Shown in pieces: positions 34,369-42,082 of a DNA stretch of 64,000 nucleotides. How positions within the stretch are numbered: position 1 is the stretch's first letter; every line of letters starts with the position of its first letter. The DNA is from Pseudomonas chlororaphis subsp. aurantiaca (GTDB lineage: Bacteria; Pseudomonadota; Gammaproteobacteria; Pseudomonadales; Pseudomonadaceae). Below the pieces are notes generated by a model. That model was not told where the DNA came from. It searched no databases and saw nothing but the letters and a program-made list of their open reading frames with translations. The stretch is from NCBI RefSeq assembly GCF_013466605.1, contig NZ_CP059162.1, positions 2,542,001-2,606,000 on the forward strand, in the 5' to 3' direction. Made by a program: the position numbers and the translations under genes.

Positions 34369-34671
34369 GGGTGTTCTCCAGGAAATGAAACCAGCCGTAC
34401 GACGCCCCATTGGAAGAAACGGGGGCTTATCGCCAAACCTGGCCAGACTGCATCTATCGACCGGGCAGGCGGCGATAAGGTTCACCGCTGCCCATGTCTT
34501 TGTCAGGCCGCTCATGGACTTGCCGGCGTGCAGCATGGCGTCCAGGCCCGTGGCGGCTCCTAAGACTGTAGCCACAGTTTGGCGGGGGCGGGCCCTGGCG
34601 AACGCGAATTTCTCCGCGGCGCTGGGGGAGGCAGGGCACCCACCGGGGCATTCACTTCCGGTGTCGCGGTG
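34369..34671. other. 303-bp gap between pcs and the FMN reductase gene
   Basis: Nothing supportable was found here beyond the GGAG of pcs. An in-frame extension of pcs to 34575 exists but reads as non-coding (low similarity to any membrane protein N-terminus). The pcs promoter is presumably here. Confidence 0.5.
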
Positions 34672-35268
34672 CTACATCCCGTTGGCGAAGGGCACGGCCC
34701 GGATGTCGATGCGCGAGCGCAGGTGCTTCATCGCGCCGGCGTATTCGGCCAGGACTTCCAGGGTCCAGTCGGCGCGAGCGCGCAGGTGGCGTTCTTCGGG
34801 CGTGGGTTCGGAATGGGCATTGAATGCGCCTTCCACCTGGCGAACGATCAGCTGTTCCGGCAGGTAGCAGATCCGGCAGTTCTTGTAGCTGGAGGCCCGC
34901 AGCTCGGCGAGGGGGTAGGCGCCACCGAGGCCGGCCGAGACCCCGACCAGCAACGCCGGCTTGTGCCCCAGCTCGGTGTGGCTGGCATACACGAAGAGAT
35001 TCTTGATGGCCGGGCAGGCCATGCCGTTCCACTCCGGCGTCACCACCACCAGCGCGTCGGCCTGGCGCAAGCTGGCCGAGTATTGGCTCCAGGTGTCGTT
35101 CGAGTCCGGGCTTGGCCAGAGCGGCAAGGGCGAGCGCCCGAGGTCGAGCAGCGTGACCTGCTCGCAGAGTTTCAACTGTTGCAGGCGTTGGCCCAGGTAA
35201 TGGGCGACCTTGGCCGACTGGCTGTCGAGCTGGCTGGAGCCGGCGAGCAGCGTGATATGCAAGCTCAT
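34672..35268 (-). CDS. NAD(P)H-dependent FMN reductase family protein
   Basis: 198 residues with a flavodoxin-like fold: LLAGSSQLDSQSAKVA (phosphate loop), VVVTPEWNGMACPAIKNLFVY (the usual P-E-Y/W-N-G flavin loop) and LLVGVSAGLGGAYP. Such enzymes reduce FMN or quinones, or pass electrons to oxygenases. The start ATG (35266-35268) overlaps the stop of the sterol desaturase gene (ATGA) and follows AGGAGG, so the two are co-translated and the reductase may supply reducing power or belong to the same lipid pathway. Confidence 0.82.
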   Translation of the reverse strand: MSLHITLLAGSSQLDSQSAKVAHYLGQRLQQLKLCEQVTLLDLGRSPLPLWPSPDSNDTWSQYSASLRQADALVVVTPEWNGMACPAIKNLFVYASHTELGHKPALLVGVSAGLGGAYPLAELRASSYKNCRICYLPEQLIVRQVEGAFNAHSEPTPEERHLRARADWTLEVLAEYAGAMKHLRSRIDIRAVPFANGM

Positions 35269-36119
35269 TGCACCACCTCCTGCTTGGTTTCGGGACGCGC
35301 CACGGGTTTGGGCGAACGCACCAGCGGCCAGAACAGTTCCTGCTGCCAACTGATGGGGCGCAAATCCTCGATGCCATAGGCGCTGGGCCGGCTGCGGGTG
35401 ATTTTCGCGGTGCCGAACAGCACATCCCAGAAGAACAGCAGATTGCCGAAATTGCCCTTGTAGTGGGTCACCCCGTCATGGGCATTCAAACCGTGGTGGG
35501 CGGAGTGGGTGGAAGGGGTCGAGATGGTCCGCTCCAGCAGCCACATCAGCGGGCGCAGGGCCGGGATGCGATAGAGCCTGTCGTCCCAGGCGACGCTGCT
35601 GTGGGCGGCGAAGATCACCGTCATCTTGACGATCAGGTAGCCGTAGTAGACCGGCGCCAGGCCCATGTAGATGAGCAGGCCGGAGAGCCAGATACCCGGC
35701 ATCAGCAGGTAATAGAAGCTGTTGTTGCGGTAGACGATGCGGATGCTCATGTACGGCGCCGAATGGTGCGCGCGGTGCAGCGCATAGAGGAACGGCAGGC
35801 GGTGGGTCAGGCGATGCCACCAATACTGGGTCATGTCATCGAGCAGCAAGAACAGCGCCGCGCCCGCCACCCAGTGCAGGTCGCCCAGGCTGTTCTTCAG
35901 GGACGGCGCGAAGGTGTCGAGCAGCAGGGTGCTGAGGAACATCACCAGGGGGAAGGTGAGGCCGAGCAACAGCGAGGAACCGATGATCTCGATCAGCACA
36001 TCGCGGCGCTGACCCTTGGGCTGGCGAAAGCAGGTACAGGCGATTTCCAGGAGGATGAAACCGAGGAAAATCCCGGCCACGACCAGGATTGGATTGTTGG
36101 CGAGCATTGTTGTATTCAT
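35265..36119 (-). CDS. Sterol desaturase/fatty acid hydroxylase family membrane protein
   Basis: 284 residues with about four TM helices and the three di-iron His boxes: HRLTH (HxxxH), HRAHH (HxxHH) and HSAHH. Members hydroxylate or desaturate lipids at the inner membrane with O2 and reductant. Coupled to the flavin reductase gene and divergent from an AraC regulator (69-bp gap), which probably controls it. The lipid substrate is unknown; bacteria rarely make sterols, so a fatty acid or hopanoid-like lipid is more likely. Confidence 0.85.
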   Translation of the reverse strand: MNTTMLANNPILVVAGIFLGFILLEIACTCFRQPKGQRRDVLIEIIGSSLLLGLTFPLVMFLSTLLLDTFAPSLKNSLGDLHWVAGAALFLLLDDMTQYWWHRLTHRLPFLYALHRAHHSAPYMSIRIVYRNNSFYYLLMPGIWLSGLLIYMGLAPVYYGYLIVKMTVIFAAHSSVAWDDRLYRIPALRPLMWLLERTISTPSTHSAHHGLNAHDGVTHYKGNFGNLLFFWDVLFGTAKITRSRPSAYGIEDLRPISWQQELFWPLVRSPKPVARPETKQEVVQ

Positions 36120-36188
36120 GGCAATCTCGAGTCAGGCCCGACATGGGCATTGCCCGAACAATAAGAAACCAAGAGCCGCCCGGACCCT

Positions 36189-37148
36189 ATGCGCGAACTG
36201 GACAAAAACACTGGCGAAGAGGCCAATCAACCGGTCCGCCGCTTTCACCGGGGCCAGCTCGGCCGGGTGCTGGAACGGGTGCTGCAACGCCAGACCCGCG
36301 GCGACCGCCAGGATTACAACCTGCTCGAGCTCGAACAATTGTGGCGCCTGGCGGCAGAGCGCGACCCGGCCATCGGCCTGCGCCTGTTCGGCGAATTCAC
36401 CCCCCAGGACCTGCACGTACTGGCCTACATCTGCCTGTACTGCCCGGACGTGCGCGGCGCCATGCAATGCTGGGCCGACTACGCCGCGCTGGCCTCGGAC
36501 ATGGACAGCCTGAGGCTGGTCCGCGACGGCGATCTGCTGGGCGTCGAACTGTGCATCGACGCCCCCGCCAGGCTGACCCGCTACGTGGTGGAGCATTACT
36601 GCGTCATGGCCCTGACCCAGATGCGTCACGGCACCGGGCAACCTGTGCGGCCGGTGCGCGCCTGTTTCAGCCATCCTCGGCCGGCTTACCACGCTGAATA
36701 TCGCCAGTGGTTCGGCGATAACCTCGAATTCGATTGTCCGCGCAACTGCCTGTACTACGACCAGGCCACCCTGCGCCTGCCGCTGCTGACGCGCCACGCC
36801 GGCATGCAGGAGTTGCTGCGCAGCGAGCTGGACCGGCGCCTGGCCCAGCGCCTGCAACTGGGCGGCTGGACCGGCAAGGTCGCGGCCAGCATGCGCGACA
36901 GCCTGGCCCGTGGCGTGGTGCCGAGCCTGGAGAACCAGGCCGAGGCGCTGTACCAGAGCCCGCGCACCCTGCGTCGGCGCCTGGAAGAGCAGGGCATGAC
37001 CTTTCGCCAGTTGCTCGATCAGGTCCGCGCTGAGCTGGAGCAGCAGCTGGAGTTTCTCGGCGAGAGCCGCGCCCAGGTGGCGGCCCAGCTGGGTTACGGC
37101 GACCTCGCGGCGTACCTGCATGCCCGCAAACGCTGGAAGCGCGACTGA
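36189..37148 (+). CDS. AraC family transcriptional regulator (Arabinose_bd type)
   Basis: 319 residues. The N-terminal ligand region (about 20-210) matches the Arabinose_bd family (GLRLFGEFTPQDLHVLAYICLY is positions about 57-78). The C-terminal HTH pair (about 230-315) has SLENQAEALYQSPRTLRRRL and ends VAAQLGYGDLAAYLHARKRW. Divergent from the desaturase-reductase pair, likely its regulator. The GTG/ATG choice is simple: ATG 36189. Confidence 0.85.
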   Translation: MRELDKNTGEEANQPVRRFHRGQLGRVLERVLQRQTRGDRQDYNLLELEQLWRLAAERDPAIGLRLFGEFTPQDLHVLAYICLYCPDVRGAMQCWADYAALASDMDSLRLVRDGDLLGVELCIDAPARLTRYVVEHYCVMALTQMRHGTGQPVRPVRACFSHPRPAYHAEYRQWFGDNLEFDCPRNCLYYDQATLRLPLLTRHAGMQELLRSELDRRLAQRLQLGGWTGKVAASMRDSLARGVVPSLENQAEALYQSPRTLRRRLEEQGMTFRQLLDQVRAELEQQLEFLGESRAQVAAQLGYGDLAAYLHARKRWKRD

Positions 37149-37283
37149 ATCCAGCACGCGCGCGACATCACAGCAGGCGTTGTATGGATTCCCAAAAGGA
37201 ATCCACTCTATAAAAAACATGAATTTTATTTATCGAATTCGAGGCTGTAGCGTGGCCCCGTCCCTGACCGATGGAGCGCCCCA

Positions 37284-38525
37284 ATGTCCACCCCGCAGCC
37301 GCTGTCTCCCGCCGAACGCTACTGGCAGCGCAACCTCGCGGTGTGCGCCCTGGGGGCGTTCACCACCATTGTCGCGATGACCCTGCTGTTACCGTTCCTG
37401 CCGTTGTACGTCGAGCAACTGGGCGTCAGCGACCCGGCGGCCATCGTCCAGTGGTCCGGCGTGGCCTTTGGCGCGACCTTTCTGTCGGCGGCGATCACCG
37501 CGCCCTTGTGGGGCCGCCTGGGCGATCGCTATGGGCGCAAGCTGATGCTGATCCGCGCCAGCCTCGGCATGGCGCTGGCCATGTCGCTGATCGGCCTGGC
37601 GGAGAACGTCTGGCAACTGGTGTTGCTGCGCCTGCTGGCAGGCTTGCTCGGCGGTTATGCCTCGGGGGCGACCATCCTGGTCGCCACGCAAACCCCCAAG
37701 GCGCGCTCCGGTTGGGCGTTGGGCGTGCTGTCTTCGGGGATCATGGCCGGCAGCCTGGCCGGGCCTTTGGTAGGTGGCCTGCTGCCGCCGCTGATCGGCA
37801 TCCGCAGCACCTTCTTTATCGCCGGCGCGGTGATCTTCGTGACCTTCCTGGCCACCACCTTCCTGCTGAAGGAGGCGCCGCGCGAGCCGCGCACGGCGAC
37901 GCAAAAGGGCCAGGCGCCGGACCATTCCTGGGCATCGGTGACGGACAAGAAACCACTGCTGAGCATGTTCGCGGTGGCTTGCCTGCTGATGTTCGCGACC
38001 ATGTCCATCGAGCCGATCATCACCGTGTATCTGCAGGAACTGCGGGCGGAAAACGTCACGCTGATGGCGGGGCTGGTGATGTCCGCCACGGCCCTGGGCA
38101 GCATCATTTCCGCTTCGCAGCTGGGCAAGCTGGCCGACCGTATCGGCCACTGGCGGGTGCTCACTGTATGCCTGGCCGCGGCGGCGCTGTTGCTGATTCC
38201 CCAGGCGCTGGTCAGCGCCCCCTGGCAACTGGTGCTGCTGCGTTTTCTCATGGGCCTGGCCCTGGGCGGGCTGTTGCCTTGCATCTCCAGCATCATTCGC
38301 CATTCGGTGCCGGAAAACATCGCCGGGCGGATGCTTGGCTACTCGACTTCCAGCCAGTACGTCGGGCAGGTGCTCGGCCCCCTGGCCGGGGGCTTTCTCG
38401 GCGGGCACTTCGGTATGCGCACGGTGTTTGTCGGCACCTGCGGCGTCATGGCCTTGTGTGCCCTTGTGACCTGGTGGTTCGGCTCGATGAAACCTGCCGT
38501 GGCGGTGGCAGGTGAAGCCGGTTAA
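37284..38525 (+). CDS. MFS multidrug efflux transporter (DHA1 type)
   Basis: 413 residues with 12 predicted TM helices. The MFS motif A appears as APLWGRLGDRYGRKLML (about residues 72-88) and motif C-like PLVGGLLPPLIGIRS in helix 5, features of proton-driven DHA1 drug exporters (MdtG-like). A related loop LGKLADRIGHWR repeats in the second half. Its TAA overlaps the convergent tetR stop (TTAA), so the two genes meet tail to tail. Substrate unknown. Confidence 0.87.
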   Translation: MSTPQPLSPAERYWQRNLAVCALGAFTTIVAMTLLLPFLPLYVEQLGVSDPAAIVQWSGVAFGATFLSAAITAPLWGRLGDRYGRKLMLIRASLGMALAMSLIGLAENVWQLVLLRLLAGLLGGYASGATILVATQTPKARSGWALGVLSSGIMAGSLAGPLVGGLLPPLIGIRSTFFIAGAVIFVTFLATTFLLKEAPREPRTATQKGQAPDHSWASVTDKKPLLSMFAVACLLMFATMSIEPIITVYLQELRAENVTLMAGLVMSATALGSIISASQLGKLADRIGHWRVLTVCLAAAALLLIPQALVSAPWQLVLLRFLMGLALGGLLPCISSIIRHSVPENIAGRMLGYSTSSQYVGQVLGPLAGGFLGGHFGMRTVFVGTCGVMALCALVTWWFGSMKPAVAVAGEAG

Positions 38526-39148
38526 GCCGGGCCGGCACCACGCCGCGCGCTGCGCTCGACCATGGCGACAATGGTCTCGAACAGCTCGTCGCGGGCCTGC
38601 TCGCGGCTGATTTCTCCGGTGGCCGCGGCATGGGACAGCGCCTCGGCGGCCCCGAGCATCGCCCGCAGGCTAGCCGTGGCTATGGTCCCGGGGGCCGCGA
38701 AGGGGGCGAGGGCGGCGCGGCATTTTTCCAGGAAGATCAGCTCGTACTCCTCCTTGATCCGCGCCAGTTCCGGCGTACTGGCCAGCGCGGCGATCACCCC
38801 GGGGATCTCCCGGCCCTGGGTCAGCACGCAGTCGACATAAGAGCCTGCGATAACTGTCGCGCGGCTGTCCAGGGTCGCTTCGCTGCGGTCCAGGGCGGCG
38901 TCCATCAGCAGCGTCTGGCGTGCATCGAAGTCCTGGTAGAGCGCCGCCAGCAGCCCGGCGCGGGTGACGAAATGGTCATAGACCACCGGCTTGGTCACTC
39001 CGGCCTGTTCGGCGAGGCGGCCCAGGGTCAGGGCCTCGGTGCCTTCCGCGCCGATCAATTGCCAGGCCACTTCCAGCAACTGTTGCAGGCGCTCTTCCCG
39101 GGACAGGCGGCGACGGGGTGGTGAAGCCTCGGAGAGGGTGCTTGACAT
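38522..39148 (-). CDS. TetR/AcrR family transcriptional regulator
   Basis: 208 residues. N-terminal HTH (about 20-65) with LTLGRLAEQAGVTKPVVYDHF, the standard TetR recognition helix. The C-terminal ligand domain is variable. Divergent from a quinone reductase gene with a GTAA/TTAC-rich palindromic region between, so it probably represses that gene and itself; the convergent MFS pump may also be a target. Confidence 0.86.
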   Translation of the reverse strand: MSSTLSEASPPRRRLSREERLQQLLEVAWQLIGAEGTEALTLGRLAEQAGVTKPVVYDHFVTRAGLLAALYQDFDARQTLLMDAALDRSEATLDSRATVIAGSYVDCVLTQGREIPGVIAALASTPELARIKEEYELIFLEKCRAALAPFAAPGTIATASLRAMLGAAEALSHAAATGEISREQARDELFETIVAMVERSARRGAGPA

Positions 39149-39163
39149 GCTTATATACCAAAA

Positions 39164-39187
39164 GTAACTTACTGTTCGTAACTTACT
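39164..39187. promoter_or_regulatory. Probable TetR operator between tetR and quinone reductase genes
   Basis: GTAACTTACT occurs twice (39164-39173 and 39178-39187), giving the palindrome TTAC-TGTTC-GTAA in the middle, flanked by inverted TATATAC (39153-39159) and GTATATA (39192-39198). It lies 16 bases before the tetR start codon and 63 bases before the quinone reductase start. Confidence 0.6.
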
Positions 39188-39250
39188 AAAAGTATATAGG
39201 GCCTGGTTGCCGCCCTCAATCCATTTGCCCCATTTGCAGGAGTCCTCGCC

Positions 39251-39865
39251 ATGCATGCGCTTATCGTTGTCGCCCACCATGATCCCCGCTCGCTCAGTCA
39301 CAGCCTGGCGACCCAGGTCGCCGAGGGCCTTGGGCCGTCCCATTCGTTCGAGGTCGCCGACCTGTTCGCCGAGGCGTTCGACCCACGCTTCAACGTCGCC
39401 GACCACGCGGTCCATCGCCGGCAGGAACAGCCCCCGGCCGACGTGCTGGCCGAGCAGGCGCGCATTGATCGCGCGGATGCGCTGGTGCTGGTCTATCCGG
39501 TGTACTGGTGGTCGATGCCGGCGCTGCTCAAGGGCTGGATCGACCGGGTGTTCGCCAACGGCTGGGCATTCGATTTCAACCTCGAAGCCAATCGCTTTGA
39601 GAAGAAGCTCGGACACCTGCGGGTGCATCTGCTCGGCGTCGGTGGGGCCGATGCCGGCACTTACGGGCGCCACGGCTACGAGACGGCGATGAAGACCCAG
39701 ATCGATCACGGGATCTTCGATTACTGCGGCGCGCGGGTGCTGACCTCGCAGCTGTTGCTGGAATCGGAAAGCCAGGACCCGGCGCTGCATTTGCGCACGG
39801 CCCGGACCATCGGTCGTGGTCTGTTCACCCGCGCCGAAACCGCCGCGGCGGTCCAGGCGGGGTGA
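39251..39865 (+). CDS. NAD(P)H-dependent quinone oxidoreductase (flavodoxin-like)
   Basis: 204 residues. HALIVVAHHDPRSLSHSLA is the flavin phosphate-binding N-terminus of the NQO1/MdaB/KefF type; LVLVYPVYWWSMPALLKGWIDRVF is the conserved YPxYWxxxPAxLKxWxDRVF segment. These FAD/FMN enzymes do two-electron quinone reduction. GGAG is nine bases upstream. Likely controlled by the divergent TetR protein. Confidence 0.87.
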   Translation: MHALIVVAHHDPRSLSHSLATQVAEGLGPSHSFEVADLFAEAFDPRFNVADHAVHRRQEQPPADVLAEQARIDRADALVLVYPVYWWSMPALLKGWIDRVFANGWAFDFNLEANRFEKKLGHLRVHLLGVGGADAGTYGRHGYETAMKTQIDHGIFDYCGARVLTSQLLLESESQDPALHLRTARTIGRGLFTRAETAAAVQAG

Positions 39866-39930
39866 AAGGGGGATGTGTCCTGTGCGGCTCCGCGACGTCC
39901 CGGTCGCGGAGCGCAGGACGGCACAGGCCG

Positions 39931-40248
39931 TTAGTGCCCGGCGGGCTGCGCCTGTTGAGTGAGGATGGCCCTGGCCAGTTCTTCATCGCTGGCGTTGAGG
40001 CCTGGGTTTTCCTGGCGGATTTTCTGCAGCACCGACTCCAGGTAGACACCACGGATGGCACCACCGCTGGCGACGAAACTGGAAGCGTCGTCACGGGCGG
40101 GAATCACCATCTTGTCGTCCTTGAAGGTCGAGTACAGCGAGGCGGAAACCCCTGCCGAGGTGGCGACATCACCCGCATCGACACGGGCCATGGCTGAACC
40201 TGCGGGCAGACAGAGCAACAACGAAGAAACGAGTAATAGGCGGCGCAT
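39931..40248 (-). CDS. DUF2388 domain-containing secreted protein
   Basis: 105 residues: a Sec signal peptide (about 1-22, ending GSAMARV), then the DUF2388 pattern ATSAGVSASLYSTFKDDKMV and ARDDASSFVASGGAIRG, LESVLQKIR. This family is common in pseudomonads, usually several copies, function unknown; likely periplasmic. I chose the ATG at 40246-40248 because the signal peptide begins there (GGACG upstream). Confidence 0.82.
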   Translation of the reverse strand: MRRLLLVSSLLLCLPAGSAMARVDAGDVATSAGVSASLYSTFKDDKMVIPARDDASSFVASGGAIRGVYLESVLQKIRQENPGLNASDEELARAILTQQAQPAGH

Positions 40249-40374
40249 GAGGGCGTCCTCCGACAGCATGAAGCAAAAAGGAAGTGCTACACAATCTAGG
40301 ATGCGCGGCGCAGCCCAGGAGTTCCCTGGGCGCTCGCTGTGCCCGCTGGCCGGCGTTTTCTGTGGGGCCGCAAG

Positions 40375-40401
40375 CAGCCCCCGGCATTGCACCGGGGGCT
40401 G
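40375..40401. terminator. Hairpin downstream of ppnN
   Basis: CAGCCCCCGG (40375-40384) and CCGGGGGCTG (40392-40401), a perfect 10-bp GC stem with a 7-nt loop, 14 bases past the minus-strand ppnN stop. Likely the ppnN transcript end. Confidence 0.6.
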
Positions 40402-40415
40402 TGGTCACTGGGCTG

Positions 40416-41789
40416 TCAGCTGACGACCCGGTAGCACGGCACATAGGCCGCGCCGCCCGGCAGTTTCATCCGGTGCTGCTGGACGAAGGATTTGAGCAGG
40501 TGATCCAGCGGCTGCATGATCGCGGTGTCGCCGTGGATTTCGTACGGGCCGTGCTTCTCGATCAGGCGGATGCCCTTGTCCTTGACGTTGCCGGCGACGA
40601 TGCCGGAGAACGCGCGGCGCAGGTTGGCCGCCAGTTCGTGGGACGGCAGTGCGTGGTCCAGTTGCAGGCCGGCCATGTTGGCGTGGGTCGGGTCGAACGG
40701 ACGCTGGAAGCCTTCGTCGATTTTCAGCAGCCAGTTGAAGTGGAAGGCGTCGTTGCGTTCTCGGCGGAACTGCTTGACCTCCTTGAGCCCCTCGGTCATC
40801 TGCCGGGCGACCTCGGCCGGGTCGTCGATGATGATCTGGTACAGGCTGTGGGCCGCATCGCCCAGGGTCGCGCCGACGAAGGCATGCAACTGCTCCAGGT
40901 ACGGCGCGGCGCTTTTCGGCCCGGTGAGGATTACCGGGAACGGCAGGTCGCGGTTGTCCGGGTGCATGAGGATGCCCAGCAGGTACAGGAACTCCTCGGC
41001 GGTGCCAGCGCCGCCCGGGAAGATGATGATGCCGTGGCCGACGCGGACGAAGGCTTCCAGGCGCTTCTCGATGTCCGGCAGGATCACCAGCTCGTTGACG
41101 ATCGGGTTCGGCGCCTCGGCGGCGATGATGCCCGGCTCGGTGAGGCCCAGGTAACGGCTGCCGCTCATGCGCTGCTTGGCATGGGCAATGGTCGCGCCCT
41201 TCATCGGGCCCTTCATCACGCCCGGGCCGCAACCGGTGCAGACGTCCAGTTTGCGCAGGCCCAGCTCATGGCCGACCTTCTTGGTGTACTGGTATTCCTC
41301 GGTGCTGATCGAGTGGCCGCCCCAGCACACCACCATCTTCGGCTCCACGCCCGGGCGCAGGGTGCGGGCGTTGCGCAGCAGGTGGAAGACGTAGTCGGTG
41401 ATGCCCTGGGAGCTTTCCAGGTCGATGCGCTGGCTGGCCAGCTCGCTTTCGGTGTAGACGATGTCGCGCAGGGCGCTGAACAGCATTTCCCGGGTGCTGG
41501 CGATCATCTCGCCATCGACGAAGGCATCGGCCGGGGCGTTCAGCAGTTCCAGGCGCACGCCACGGTCCTGCTGGTGGATGCGAACCTCGAAATCCTTGTA
41601 GGCGTCGAGGATGGTCTTGGCGTTATCGACGTGGGCGCCGGTATTGAGGATGGCCAGGGCGCACTGGCGGAACAGGGCATAGATGCTGCCGGAACCGGCT
41701 TCGCTGAGTTGTTGCACTTCACGTTGGGACAAAGTCTCCAGGCTGCCTTTGGGGCTGACCGAAGCGTTGATGACGTGTCTTGGTTGCAT
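40416..41789 (-). CDS. ppnN: Pyrimidine/purine nucleotide 5'-monophosphate nucleosidase (LOG family)
   Basis: 457 residues, the length of E. coli PpnN (YgdH). It cleaves nucleoside monophosphates to base and ribose-5-phosphate and is a (p)ppGpp-binding enzyme in E. coli. The LOG core shows VVCWGGHSIS, CTGCGPGVMKGPMKGA and the signature FPGGAGTAEEFLYLL (about 275-290); the extra N- and C-terminal domains of PpnN are present. Stand-alone gene, cytosolic. ATG at 41787-41789. Confidence 0.9.
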   Translation of the reverse strand: MQPRHVINASVSPKGSLETLSQREVQQLSEAGSGSIYALFRQCALAILNTGAHVDNAKTILDAYKDFEVRIHQQDRGVRLELLNAPADAFVDGEMIASTREMLFSALRDIVYTESELASQRIDLESSQGITDYVFHLLRNARTLRPGVEPKMVVCWGGHSISTEEYQYTKKVGHELGLRKLDVCTGCGPGVMKGPMKGATIAHAKQRMSGSRYLGLTEPGIIAAEAPNPIVNELVILPDIEKRLEAFVRVGHGIIIFPGGAGTAEEFLYLLGILMHPDNRDLPFPVILTGPKSAAPYLEQLHAFVGATLGDAAHSLYQIIIDDPAEVARQMTEGLKEVKQFRRERNDAFHFNWLLKIDEGFQRPFDPTHANMAGLQLDHALPSHELAANLRRAFSGIVAGNVKDKGIRLIEKHGPYEIHGDTAIMQPLDHLLKSFVQQHRMKLPGGAAYVPCYRVVS

Positions 41790-42082
41790 TCTGGATTCCT
41801 TGAAAGCGAGACCACCGGCCCATGCGGGCCCATGGCTTAAGAATAGTGAGCGGCGGTCGGGACGCCGGGAAAAACATTCTCCCGGGCTTCACGACGCAAA
41901 GGCAAACGGGGCCACTGGAACGTACGGCCCGTGCGCCTCGCTACTTTCTCACAGCTGGTGGTCCGAAGCGAAAGCGGCGTGCATTGCCCTTGGCTATGCT
42001 CAGCCCATTCACCCATAGGGCTGGGGAGCGCAACCGGGCGCCAGCAGTGCCAGTCTCGTCACGACATCGGGAGTGCGTGAAC

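Noticed and set aside
34369..34575. N-terminal extension of phosphatidylcholine synthase
   Set aside because: The GTG at 34368 has a good ribosome site and gives the known family length; the extension has no hydrophobic or conserved character.
41822..42082. Upstream in-frame extension of the peptidase-hydrolase gene
   Set aside because: ATG 42083 has GGGAG at good spacing and begins the Lys/Ala-rich tail; the extension reads as promoter DNA.
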